From: Tetrapyrgos nigripes | Taxonomy: Eukaryota; Basidiomycota; Agaricomycetes; Agaricales; Campanellaceae | Length of the DNA: 64,000 nucleotides | Direction: 5' to 3' | Assembly (NCBI GenBank): GCA_013368315.1 | Contig: JAACJM010000044.1 | Location: 186,001 to 250,000, forward strand | Shown: piece after piece, positions 26,063-37,545 of the stretch | How the letters are laid out: the number at the start of each line of letters is the position of its first letter | How positions within the stretch are numbered: position 1 is the stretch's first letter | Notes under the pieces: generated by a model | Database searches by the model: none | Told to the model about the DNA's origin: nothing | The model's input: only the letters and a program-made list of their open reading frames with translations | Translations under genes and position numbers: made by a program

Positions 26063-27423
26063 TCTGTCTTGACCAGTGTCAACCAACTCTTCTCAGCTTT
26101 CCTCCCTTGACATGGTTTAGAGTGAACTCTTTCCCTGTCTCTCGGGAATATTCTGCTTTGACTTCTTGGCAGACTTTGCAGTAGCCTGGTTTGGGATGAG
26201 GGCTATCATCCTCATGATATTGCCCACTTCAGCAACCTGTTTTTGAGCTTGGTATGGCACTGTGCATGTTTTTTGATTGAGAGAGGGTGCTGGCCAGCAG
26301 TACCCATGCGAGGATGGGACGTAACAAAAATTGTCCAATGAGCAGACAGGGTGTGACAACAATCACACAATGTCACAATTTGTGAGTTGGGTCACATCTC
26401 CTCCAACCCAAAATGTGTTTTTTTGCTTGCAGTGACTGCAGTTCTGCATATGCATCCTCCAAACTCATATGCACAATGCTCTATACCATGCTCTATATGA
26501 TAGTCAAAAAATTTTGAGAATTGCTGTGATATTCCTGCATCAAGAGGCAATTTAAATTTTCAACAAGGCATCTGTGTGACAATGAATTGCCTCCTGGGAA
26601 CCAGATACACACTGGAAGGACTGCCTCATGCATTTTACATATCTCTATGATCCCTAGGTACATAATACACTACTTTTTGCAGCTATAGATACTTCTCAGC
26701 TCCAGAAAAGTGCAAGTGTTTAAAGGAGTGTCAAAATCCTGTACCCATCACCACCCGCGGTGCTTTGATCGAAGGGGATTATGATAGCGTGGCAGTCTCC
26801 CAAAAAGGAAACTGCACGTGACGCGTGCAGAATTGGTGCAAAACGAGGCCAGTCAAGATTTGGGGAGCATTTAGGCGTTAAGACCCTCTACCTATACGGT
26901 AGCGGGAATAGGACTCGTAATCTCGGGCAATACAAGAGCAACGATTGGTCGAGTTAGCGCATCAATCCACAACTAGATATCAAGGCCGCCTGGCACTGTG
27001 ATTCTCGTTCTCAGCTTGTGCCTAACTTGAATACCACGGTGTCCTCCAACCGAACTTCAGACAATGTAGTTATGGATTGTACTCTCGGACTGCTACTTTT
27101 TTGATAATGCTATAGCCACAGATGCATGACGGAGTGTAATTTTTTGCAGGCAGAACAAAACAGTATAATACTATACGAGAAGGTCGAAAGAGTATAAGCT
27201 AATCTGCCTGTTAGACAGCGAACGAAAGAGTAGTAGAGGAGTGGAAGTCGATAGAAGAGTCGTAACATAATCATAGAATAGATGGAAATCGAAAGAAAAA
27301 TCGAAGGCTCTACAGTATCAAGAATAAAAAGAAAAACACGTACGACTGGTTCCAAAGAACCATCATGCAGGAAAGAGAACGAAGCATCAGACACGGTGCC
27401 ATCGGGAAGCCCAGCACGATCCA
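26063..27423. other. Spacer downstream of the terpene synthase
   Basis: 26063-26790 is CpG-poor and may include the degraded N-terminal end of the pogo gene. From about 26740 the sequence becomes CpG-normal. 27110-27420 is AT-rich 3' flank of the sesquiterpene synthase. No other gene recognised. Confidence 0.4.
26794..26850. repeat. Direct repeat right of the pogo remnant
   Basis: Second copy of the 23964-24023 repeat, same orientation. This copy keeps CpG sites (CACGTGACGCGTGC) where the left copy has TpG/CpA (CATGTGATGAGCAT), the pattern expected if the left copy was methylated and deaminated. It lies at the point where the window changes from CpG-poor to CpG-normal. Confidence 0.6.
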
Positions 27424-28645
27424 TCATTTTACCCTGGGATAAAGTCTTACAACCGGCTCCTTCTTAACAATCTTGGCCTGTCTCCCGAAATACCTCTCGG
27501 TTTCGAATGACCAATGCATAACCCCTACCATCCAATCAGCCAATCCGTCCGCGTACCTTACGACGTCTCTATCGATCTCAGGTCCCCAGCTAGGGAGCTT
27601 CCGTCTCCATTTGTTATAACGATGAATAGCATCCCTGCAGATATCACCGACGCGCTCAACTGCAGCTTGGAGAGGAATCTGATCACGATGCATAAGGACG
27701 GCAATCATGTTGTGCGAGTCACCTTTGGACTGCTCGAGGTTGTACGAGTAGATATCCTGGGTTATCATATGAGTATCCATGATGACTCAGGAAGAGAGAA
27801 TGACTTTTATGACACTGACATTTGCGAAAGACACGAGATCGTTAGACGCGTCCTCCATGCCACGAATGGCCGGGTGCAATATGACAGAATCGGGAATGTG
27901 GAGATCATTCGCATCTACAAAGCAGGGAAAAAAGTTGCAGCGACGTGGACAAAGGAGGTAGGAGTCACGAAACTCACATTCGGTCAAAGCATAGCACATC
28001 ATGCACCCAGACGTATCCCTTCGAAGGGCGCTATAATCATGGGGAGATGGAACGAATCCCGCCGCACGATAGGCAGATTGACTATGTATAGATCTGAAGT
28101 ACAAGTCAAAAGCTTTGATGAATCTGCGCTGAGCACCGTGCGACCCTGTGCGGATGAAACGCCTCCAGAAGCTTGAAGGGAATATCATTAAGTATGCCCC
28201 CCGAGTTTGGAAGCCAACTCTCCACTTACTCCTTGATCAAAACGCCAACTCTCGTAGGCGAATCATAACCGTAGGGGTCCCTCAACGTATTCATCACAAT
28301 CTCTGCAACTGAGTCGGTGTCCGTAGTATCCATATCGTCCGTGATGTCGTCGAGATGAAAGAGCAAGATGAGGAAGTCGGAGCACACGCGAATGCGCAAG
28401 TAGTCGGCTTCAGGATAGCATGTAGATGCGAGGTAGGCAAAGTTGTCGCGATCATAGGAGTCGGAGGCGTGAGGCTTTACGAAGAAATCGCCTTGGAAAA
28501 ACCAGCCTTTCGTTTCAAAAAGGACTTGACGCTCGTATGGATTTGTACGGAGAGAATATTTGAAGTAGGAAGGGAGATCTGGGATGGAGAAAAAGCCTGT
28601 GACCACGGAAGTGGTACGAAGAGCGAGGGCAGAATCCATGACCAT
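27424..28645 (-). CDS. Sesquiterpene synthase (class I terpene cyclase)
   Basis: Four exons on the minus strand, 28645-28230, 28162-27978, 27914-27820 and 27756-27424, give 342 residues, the normal size for fungal sesquiterpene synthases. The enzyme is expected to ionise farnesyl diphosphate with Mg2+ and cyclise it in the cytosol. The Asp-rich metal motif is DDITD at residues 99-103. The NSE motif NDIYSYNLE spans residues 232-240, with the Asn at the end of exon 3 and the Asp opening exon 4. The family block LPSWGPEIDRDV and a C-terminal ERYFG pair are present. All introns have GT..AG ends and keep the frame, and no stop is present, so the gene appears intact. The start is the ATG at 28645; one two codons later, or one at 28687, is also possible. 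No P450 or other cluster gene is seen nearby. The cyclisation product cannot be told from sequence. Confidence 0.93.
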
Positions 28646-30287
28646 TGGTGGGGAGAATTGTCGGGTGGAACTTTGAGATGGTCGCATAGAATATCGGAGA
28701 TGAGACTGATACGACTGCAAGTCGTACACCCCTGTAAAATCGCGATGATTATAATAAACCACTTACTTGAATCTGACCCTGAAGAGTCTATCCGCGTAAG
28801 ACTCCTTGGTCAGTACTAGCTGAAGAACAGAGCTGTGGCTCTAGGCTAGTCATGAGTGAACAATGGAAAGCTTGATCCTTGATTGCGAGTAATGGAGTTC
28901 TTGGAGACTCTCGGAAACCTGTTACCAAGGAAATGAATACTGTGGCAACGGAGAAATGAAGAACAATTGAAAGACGAGCTCAGGGAAACTCGACCGCAGA
29001 AAAAGAAGCGAACCAAAGAATACAAAAGCATATACATACTCGGGTTCCAAGCCCGCTGCCACACGCATTTAAATTGAAATCAGATCATTCAACGCCTTGG
29101 AGACTGGTGGCAAAGATACACTATCCGTTTGCGTCCGCAATCATGTATTCATCTTTCACTATAATTCATTGGACATGTATATCAGTACAGTAGACGTAGA
29201 CATGTAGATATAGAACCCGCCACTGTTAGACAATAGAAACCTCGTCTTCGGGTGGCAACAAAGAGAATTTCGAGTGTTTATTTTGATCAGGGGAATCCCG
29301 ACCCGCGGACTCGCAGTTTTGTGTACTGAGGAATCTCAGTTTGTGATGCAGGATATTTTTCCTCCCCGAGACAAGTACTGACGGAACACAGCAAATCGAG
29401 CCCGGCCTTTAAACACTGACGGAATCCCGCTTCAATCGATTGGCCAAACCCAAAACATAGTACTGATCAAACCCTCGTCAAGTGTTAACGAAACCCTTTT
29501 CAGTTGTTTACTGAGCCTACATCAGGTACTATTCAGACCTTGCCTATAATCAGGGTTTCTTGAAGATTTATTGGGTACTTAGTATGGATTCACTGACAAT
29601 ATATACACTGACAATAAATCAATCTCTTCGATGAGTTCTGGCCATAGGTTGCTTCACATGCGTAGTATAATATATAGGTCGACTCGCGCTCAAATATCAC
29701 TCGAACTTGAACGTTCGACGATTGATTCAGAACTTGGATAGCTGCTTAGAGTTGCGAGTGCAAAAGCCAATTTTTGGTACTCATTCTTTTGTCGATCTTT
29801 TCAATCTGTCTAGACTAATCGAAGCTTTGATATATCCCTTTTGTTAATTTATAATGTAGTAGCAGGGAACTCTAGTACTCAAGAAGTAATTGAATGCGAA
29901 GATTTTATTCAATAATAGAGATTGCACACTAGAAAGTAGTAAGGAAACTAGTCTTCAGTCTCCGACTATGAAATACAAATGAGTGAGGAAGCTACTAAGC
30001 GTGATGAGGATGCGGGTTCGGTTTGTTGTTGGTACGGGTTCCATCAGCACTTGAATGGGGGCTCCATTCATAGGCTGTCCCGGGCTATGCCAATACTTTC
30101 AGCTCGGGTCATCTTAGTGGGTATCAATGTGGGTTCGGTTAGTAGGTTTCGTCAGCACATGGTCGGGGAGGAAACTATATTTGCGTTTGGGAATCCCGAC
30201 CTGCGGACTCGCAGTATTACAGAGGAATCTCTGTCTGATCGAATCTACATTACCCAACTACCCACCCACCAAGATCATCCTAGAGAG

Positions 30288-30534
30288 TGTTGAAATTCCC
30301 TCAACAATATTCTTATCATTCGAGACCCCTTCGAAACTTAAGGAGTCTTACTGAGTGTTTTATTGTGAAATCAGTAGTTTCTAATGAAAACTACATTTCT
30401 ACCTACTACACTCACAAGCCCTATCAAAGACACAATTGCCAGTGCCTGCTCTAATGGAAAAAGATGAAAGACAATAAGTAAGCTTTCCCGACATAAGACT
30501 CTGTTATCCAAATCAGGAAACGTACTCGCAACAC
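30288..30534. repeat. Possible solo LTR (TGTTG...CAACA)
   Basis: A purine run (AGAGAG) precedes TGTTGAAATTCC, and a CGCAACA lies about 247 bp downstream, giving matching TGTTG/CAACA ends. Positions 30341-30460 match the first ~100 bases of the window. I do not see a target-site duplication, so the limits are tentative. Confidence 0.35.
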
Positions 30535-30671
30535 ACATTGATATTAATAACTACGTCATGGATGCTGAGGCTTTCATTGTTCCACTTTGTCTGATATCTG
30601 AGCTTTGGATTGTTTTGTGTCTGGCAAAGCATTTGTTGAACGTGGTAAAGAGGCGATGTCATACGGGTAAC

Positions 30672-30825
30672 CAGTTATGGGCGGGACTTGCCCAGGACCA
30701 GAATATGGTTATGGATGGGGATATTCCACTATGGACAGCTCAGGTCAGTAACCTGTTATGGGCTGGTTCACTGGATCCTTTGGGTGGGGACTGTTCTGGT
30801 GATTTTGGGCATTGGGGTAGCACAG
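30672..30825. repeat. Dispersed repeat, copy A
   Basis: Imperfect copy of 49722-49882. Shared pieces: CATGGG/TATGGG start, CCCAGG[A/C]CCAGAAT, GGTTAT.G.TGG.G.T, CCACTATGG[A/C]CAGCTCAG, GGGTGGG..CTGTTCTG, GATT.TGGG. The family is unknown. Confidence 0.6.
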
Positions 30826-33800
30826 CTGGCCCCTGGGCCTCAGCTTCACCTCCCTCCATTATAAACACAGCCGATAATACTTTGGTCTATCCTTGCAGTT
30901 AGAGCTGTAAAGCATTCATGAAATTCTGCTTCAGCACCCAAATTGTCCAACTAAAAAGATGAAAACCAATTTCAACTTTCGAGTTTGATAAGACTAAGCT
31001 CTTGTACTCCCAAATTCATAGGAGATGTATATAAATATGGACAACTGGTCAGGGACCATCATACGACAGTGATATATGACCAATACCATCAAATTCTGAC
31101 TGGATCAAACTGGGGGAGGAGGAGGACTCAGGAGTTTATTATAATTACCAGCTTTGGGCCAAGAGATGATGCACCATTGAGTCCGGGACTGGAATTGGCG
31201 GGACTAGAAGCTGCATCATGGGAAGGATATAAGTTGCTAGAAACTGATCTTTCACTTGCGATATCATCTCTCCCTCTTCCTTCAATCCTTTCAATGTTCT
31301 CTGCCACCCTTCAATAATCTCGTCCCTTTAGCAGCTTTGACCTCTCTGTTCTCAAAGGATGAATGCTAGCAGTATCCATATCATGGGTGCTTTGTGGTAC
31401 TACTGTCACACTTGTGCTCACGATGTAAAAGAAATGTCAACCACGTCATTGGAAGAACGCCAAGTGTCACCAACCAAAAAAATCCGGGCACAGCGGAATT
31501 TCCGGAAATGATCAGATATACCCGGCATAGCTCAGATTTCTGCAGATTTTGCCGGGAATAGTCAGGGTTCAGGGTTCAAACGTTCAGGCTCGGGTTGGGC
31601 TCAGGGTTAGGGTTCCAACGTTCGGTTTCCTCAACACATACATCATTGGTGGAGTTACGGTCCGATATCTTGAAGGCATACTATAGCTTATCGCCAAAAA
31701 TTGCCCACCCCCGAGAATGATGATCATGTCCTCACCAATATGCTCTCCTTCAAACTGGCCTTCTCTCTCATGGCCAAGTATGTATATCAAGTACTAAAAA
31801 CCTTCGATGCTACCCCTCTGTACATTCCTGAACAGTACAGATGTTGACTATGAAGCGTGAGGCTGACTCAGAATCCGTTCTTGCGGCAATTCTCTTGTAG
31901 TACTTAACTTCGGACTCTAGGTAGTATTCTGATAGATTTTTACTTAGTACATTTCATGTGGCAGCTGCTCTACTTACTGTCTAATCTTCGCCGTCCTCCG
32001 AGGCGGATTGTTAATTATGGTAGTGGCAGTAGGTGGTCCCAGGAACGAAGATGTATTAAGTAGATACATTGGGATGCTTCCCGGAACCCGGCATTCAGCA
32101 CTTGGACCTATGCCATGGTAATAGATTCCTCCTCCTCCTCCTCATGTTGTAGAGCTAGTCAGATCTCCATGTTCCTGTAGGCATCCATCTCTGGGGCAGC
32201 AAGCTCGCATGTGGAGCTGATCGGTGTTGAAATTGAAGGTTCTGTGTAATATGCCTATTTAAAGCAACGAGCATCTCATGATCAATCATTGGAGCTATTG
32301 CGGAATACTTGGAGTGCCAGTAGAAATGCTGCTGTAGATCGGATGTTGGTTCGTCTGAGGGTTCTTGAACATAGGCTAAACATAGGCGTCTTTTATTGAT
32401 CATGAAAGCCGAGATCAATGCAATGATCACCGGAATCTCAGTAGTGGAGGTACCTAACCAATGGATACTCTGACTCTAGCAAAGCAGAAGGAAAGCCTTG
32501 CAGGACCCAAGATGGTACATGGAATGTCATCGAAAAAGACGACTAGCCTGCTTTTTGATTGGATACATATCTAAAATGAATGTCAGTATACAGCCAATTG
32601 CTATAAATAATGTAGAAGCGTTCACATGAATACAACTCGCCATACCAGCAGTGCAATGGAATATATCGGAGATACAGCCCCTGAGGCCAAAGCTGTACAG
32701 ATCATGCACCACAAGTTAACATTTGATGTTAAAAAAGGAGAACATGATATATCTATCTTGAACCATATGTTTTCACAAGCCTGTCAATGAAGCTCTGAGT
32801 GTGTTCATGCCTTATCCTTCAACAGCTTTCACTGTATACTTCAAGTACTTATAGTGCACCAATTCCAGCCATATCTCCACTGAGTCTGCTCTCCTCTGTC
32901 ATTTTACTTGCTCTCTTGAATACTTTCTTTGCTCAATCTCGCTGCGCTCTCTGGTCATACTCTGGAATCAATTACTCCTTCGTACATTATATGCATTGGC
33001 ATTGTGTAGATATGTATTGACTCTGAGCATTTTTATTGAACGATGATTTTGGCTTTATCCTCTGTGAAACCCATCCTCTGTTGTGCAGTTTCTTTTACAC
33101 CAAAGAAACCTATATCGACTTTGTCTATTCATACGCTGTCTGCATTCTGGCGTTTAATCAAATCGCTGATCTCCATTTTGCCCCACATTTCTCGTTCTCT
33201 CTTGCTATATTTTGAAACCGATTACTTGCCCGGTGCATCAGTAACCAGTATGAGATTATGGACATGCACTAATTTCTTGAGTTTTTCAGACAACCACTCA
33301 CTGGTGGCTTGGTCTCGCTCCTAAATCAATCCTCCCTCCTCCTCCTCCTTCCCCGTCTTGGGTTCAGAGGTAGATCATCATTACCAACTTTCCTCTTCAT
33401 CGTTGATTGGAAGTGTTGGATTGTGATAATCCATTCAGGAGCCATAAGTATTGGGTTTTGTCATTTGCAGACAGTATGCTTAACTCAGTCGAAGAATAGA
33501 AGAATAGTCTGACATGTCTGAAACCAATATTCCATTGGCAGATCCAACAAGAGATCCAGCTACAGATGTAGTATGTACCCACAGCTATCATGTAATTAAC
33601 TTATCTAACTATTATAGGTGGCAGACAGAACACTTACTCAGCCTACACCTGATTACTATGAAGATAAGGCCGACATGTCCTTAGAACAGTCTAATGTTGA
33701 GGTATGTAAATATCTATTCAAGGAATTCCCAGCATACTTACAGTTATGATAGACAACTGAAGACAGCTCTGTCAACTACCTATTGACATGGAGGAGCAGG

Positions 33801-34121
33801 CTGAGCTTGATCAAGATTTGCTTCTGTCAGGTCTTCCATTGGAACTGTTTGATGAGCAAGCAGCCCAGCTCTTTCAGGCCAGAACCAATTCTCTGCAAGC
33901 CACCATTTCAAACCTTCTCAATGATAAGTGGTTTACTGCACACTAACTACATGGATTGGGACAGGTTCAGGAGTTCAACACTTCTGCAGTGCAGTTAATA
34001 GAGCATTTCAAACAGTCTGGAGACTGTGCTGAAATTGATAGTGCAACTCTTGGAGGAAGCCACCAGTCTCACTCCTGATAGCCATGCTGAAAAAGCATCC
34101 ACACTCAGCAACCTGGGGGTA

Positions 34122-35239
34122 CAGTTGTGGACAACCAAAGTCGACAAACTTTTTCATCGAGTTTTTCCCAGGCCAAGCGACCTCATAGACCAAAGAAAAG
34201 TGTATTTCTGATGTAGTTATGAACCTAGAAAGCTGTTTTAATGAGCTGATTTCCCTCAAAGTGAGGTTTGGGTTTTTGATCCCCAAAATTTGAGACAAGC
34301 ACCAAAAAAATCACTAAAAATCTCCAAAATAGCGGAAAACACTCCATTCACAAAGGCAAGTATGGTCCTAAAAAAAAATAAGCAATCAGGTACAAAAGCT
34401 TCTAGTCCAAATATGGTAATTTGCTGTGCTCCACTTCCAAGAACAATCCAACCATGCCTGGTGGGCGACCTCTCAAGCACAAAAGGGTCATGACAGGACT
34501 CCAGCATCAAGGGCCCAAGCCTAAAGTACCTCAAGAGTCCAAAGAAATATCTACAGAAGCTGTACTGTCAGCTGAGGATTCGGGCATTGGTCAGACAGAA
34601 ATGTCTCACTTGTCTCGCAATGAAATTTTGGACAAGTAACTCTGATCCTTGACAGCCACAAGTATATCTTTTTACTGAAACTTCATTGTGAACATAATCC
34701 CATTGAGATGGTGCATTTTTGAGTCTTATTGGTCATTTAACTCAGCTTAACATTTCTTGCAGTATTGGGGCTGGTGCAGATACAGATACTGATCAAGAGA
34801 AACCCAAGCCAACATTCCAAGATGTGAAGGACACCATGTTCAAATGGCTCAATGCATGTCCAGCCAGAGTCATGCAAGTTTATTAATCGCTCTTTCAGGT
34901 GTATGAGCACATACCATCGTGGGTTGACTGGAAAGGCTTTGGAATGGGTGGTACAGAAGCAACGTGGTCACAGATCAGTCTCAGAGTCCATGACAATGAG
35001 TATTGAGGTGGTTGTCAATCCTACTTCACAACAATCATAGGTAGATTAGGTAATATGTACTCAAAATTTTCATTGAAAAGACCCCAAAAATTGAGACTCC
35101 AAAACAGGTTGTGGGAAAAACTTCAGAAGACCATTTTTCGATGTATTCGCCATTCTGAGTCCAAATCTGCAAAAGGTTTAGCCCAGAAAACTCGAAATCT
35201 GGCCCTGGACACTTTGTCGACTTTGGTTGTCCATGACTG
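34122..35239 (+). mobile_element. Tc1/mariner-type element in the TPR-CHAT gene
   Basis: A 1118-bp insert flanked by TA on both sides (34120-34121 and 35240-35241). Its terminal inverted repeats are CAGTTGTGGACAACCAAAGT (left) and CAGTCATGGACAACCAAAGT (right, reverse complement), with similarity continuing a further ~7 bases (CGACAAA) and more weakly to ~50 bp. Inside is a short reading frame from 34456 (MPGGRPLKHKRV...) and a later block CMSTYHRGLTGKALEWVVQKQ, resembling the N-terminal part of a repetitive mushroom transposon protein. No DDE catalytic domain is seen, so it is a non-autonomous derivative. Removing it with one TA joins LSNLG to AFQHRFE in frame through a GTA valine codon. Confidence 0.88.
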
Positions 35240-36395
35240 TAGCCTTCCAGCATCGATTTGAGTGTCTTGGAGAGCTGGTAGACATAGAGAATGCCATTTG
35301 CTTCAAGCAACAGGCTGTTGATCTGATGCCTGATGGCCATGCTGACAAAGCATCTTGGCTCAGCAACCTTGGGAATGCCCTCTCGCGTTGTTTTGAGCAT
35401 CTCAGAGAGCTGGGGGACATTGAGAACACTATTTGCTTCATGTGACAGGCTGTTGATCTGACCCCCAATGGCCATGCTAGCAGCTTGGGGAGCTGGGGGA
35501 CATTTAGAACTCTATTTGCTTCAAGCAACAGGCTGTTGATCTGACTCCTAATGGCCATGCTTTCTTCTGTTGATTTAAGCATCTCAGGGAGCTGGGGGAC
35601 ATTGAGAATGCTATTCACTTCATGCAAAAGGCTGTTGATCTGACCCCCAATGGCCATGCTTCCAAAGCATCTCTGCTCAGCAGCCTTGGTAGTGCCTTCC
35701 AGAGTCAATTTGAGTGGCTTGGGGAGCTGTGGGACATTCAGAATGCTATTCATTCCAAGCAACAGGCTGTTGATCTGATGCCTGATGTCTATGCTTCCAA
35801 AGCAACTTGGCTTGACAACCTTGAGAATGCCTTCTTCCATCAATTTTAGTATCTTGGGAAGCTAGGGGACATTGAGAACACCATTCACTTCCAGCAACAG
35901 GCTGTTGATCTGACCCCTGATGGCCATGCTTCCAAAGCATCTTGGCTCAACAATCTTGGGAGTGCCTTCTTCTGTTGATTTGAGCATCTCAGGGAGCTGG
36001 GGGACATTGAGAACACTATTCACTTCATACGACAGGCTGTTGATCTGACCCCCAATGGCCATGCTTCCAAAGCATCTTGGCTCAACAACTTTGGGAATGC
36101 CTTCTTGTGTCAATTTGAGCATCTTGGGAAGCTGGGGGACATTGAGAATGCTATTCACTTCATGCAACAGGCTGTTGATCTGACCCCTGATGGTCATGCC
36201 GACAACCTCAGGAATGCCTTCTTCCATCAATTTGGGCATCTTGGGGAGCTGGGGGACATTGAGAACACTATTCACTTCAGGCAACAGGCTGTTGATCTGA
36301 CCCCCAAAGCATCTTGGCTCAACAACCTTGGGAGTGCCTTCTTCCATTGATTTGAGCATCTTGGGGAGCTGGGGGACATCATGAAGGCATCTACA
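35240..36395 (+). repeat. Tandem 135-bp TPR repeats
   Basis: Nine units of a 45-codon repeat. The landmark CAGGCTGTTGATCTGA occurs at 35311, 35446, 35529, 35628 (AAG variant), 35763, 35898, 36033, 36168 and 36285. Spacing is 135 bp in five of the eight gaps; the others (83, 99 and 117) reflect deletions. The unit reads like QQAVDLTPDGHASKASWLNN plus LGNAFFHQFEHLGELGDIEN and a short link, typical of mushroom TPR arrays. Several units carry TGA or TAG stops. Confidence 0.9.
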
Positions 36396-37163
36396 GCTTT
36401 CCAGCAAGCTACAAAAAATACTTCAAGCCCACCCTCAATTTGATTCCAGGCTGCTTCTAGATGGGCAACTCTGTGTTCAGGTTATCAGAGCCCCTCTTCA
36501 GCACTTGAAGTGTACAATGCAATTTTTGAAATCATTCCACAACTTGTTTGGCTTGAACAGACTGTCTACTGACATTACAAAGAATTGCCCAAAATTGGTA
36601 GCACCATCAATGCTGCTGTTGCAATTGCTATTTCTGTTGGGAATCTCATCCAAGCAGTTGAGTGGTTGGAGGAAGGTCATGGCATAGTCTGGGGCCAGAT
36701 ACTCCAGTTGTGATCACCATTAGATGATCTTCATGATCAGCACCCTCTGCTCACTCAGGATCTGGAGAGGGTTTCCAAGGCCCTTCACAATGCTGGGACA
36801 TCCACAATCCAAATACACATGTGGTCATCACTGGGGGGCAAGAGGCACAGTAGCATACTCAATTGGCCACTGAGTATGAGGAGCTCATTGCCAAAGTCAG
36901 GAAGCTGGATGGCTTTGATAGTTTCTTGAGGCCTAAGAAACTGTCTGCCCTTACTCCTGCTGCTGCAAATGGACCTGTCATCATTGTAAATATTGACCAG
37001 TCATGCTGTGATGCACTTGTTCTTTCTTCTTCATGTGATATTATCCACATTCCTCTTCCTGACCTCTCCTTGAAGCAAGTGGAGGAGCTGCACCTGAAAC
37101 TGATTTCATCACTGGAGCCTAGTAATGTTAGGGTGGATGGCAATGGAGAATGCAAAAGTATAC

Positions 37164-37545
37164 TGTAAGGGCGACTCCTGACACGTGAGGCAATCACTCA
37201 ACAACTGCAGGAGGGGATCCAAAGATATATAAATCAGAACTGGAAGATACAAGGCTGACATACTATGCACCTGCAGGAGGGGGTCCAAAGAGAAAAACTC
37301 AAGGATACTCGCCTGCAGGGAAGGGATATATATACTCATATGAAGGCCTGCGAAAAGATCTACAAAACTGTACAGTTGAGACGAAGTAATGGAAAGGTGG
37401 AATGATGGGAGATCAAATGATGAACAATGAATGATGGATGATGAAACAGTGAAACAGGGATAAACAAGTTGATGAAGTCTAGATAAAACAAGAACAAATA
37501 AGTCCTAAAGGAGAAGGGAAGGAAAAAGGAAACTGTCCCCTTACA
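37164..37545. mobile_element. Solo LTR in the TPR-CHAT gene
   Basis: A 382-bp insert begins TGTAAGGGCGAC and ends GTCCCCTTACA, so it has TG..CA ends and inverted TGTAAGGG/CCCTTACA tips. It is flanked by a perfect 5-bp duplication TATAC at 37159-37163 and 37546-37550. No coding sequence. This is the footprint left when an LTR retrotransposon recombines out. Removing the LTR and one TATAC joins the codons of ECKSI to QLAAGE in the host frame. Confidence 0.9.

Larger units (their letters stand above)
28646..33513. other. Intergenic region with LTR-like fragments
   Basis: No coding gene recognised. A shared ~48-bp segment occurs at 29291-29340 and 30189-30235 (GGAATCCCGACC[C/T]GCGGACTCGCAGT...GAGGAATCTC). 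Two imperfect GGGTTCGGTT..CAGCAC segments lie near 30014 and 30131. These suggest old retroelement debris between 29.2 and 30.5 kb. 31550-31620 carries short CAGGGTT/AACGTTC repeats. A TCC microsatellite lies at ~32128-32142. The rest shows nothing I recognise. Confidence 0.4.

Noticed and set aside
23964..26850. Terminal inverted repeats of the pogo element
   Set aside because: The two copies have the same orientation and no TA duplication was found at their edges.
31560..31620. Telomere-like repeat
   Set aside because: Only one TTAGGG is present among CAGGGTT repeats; no array.
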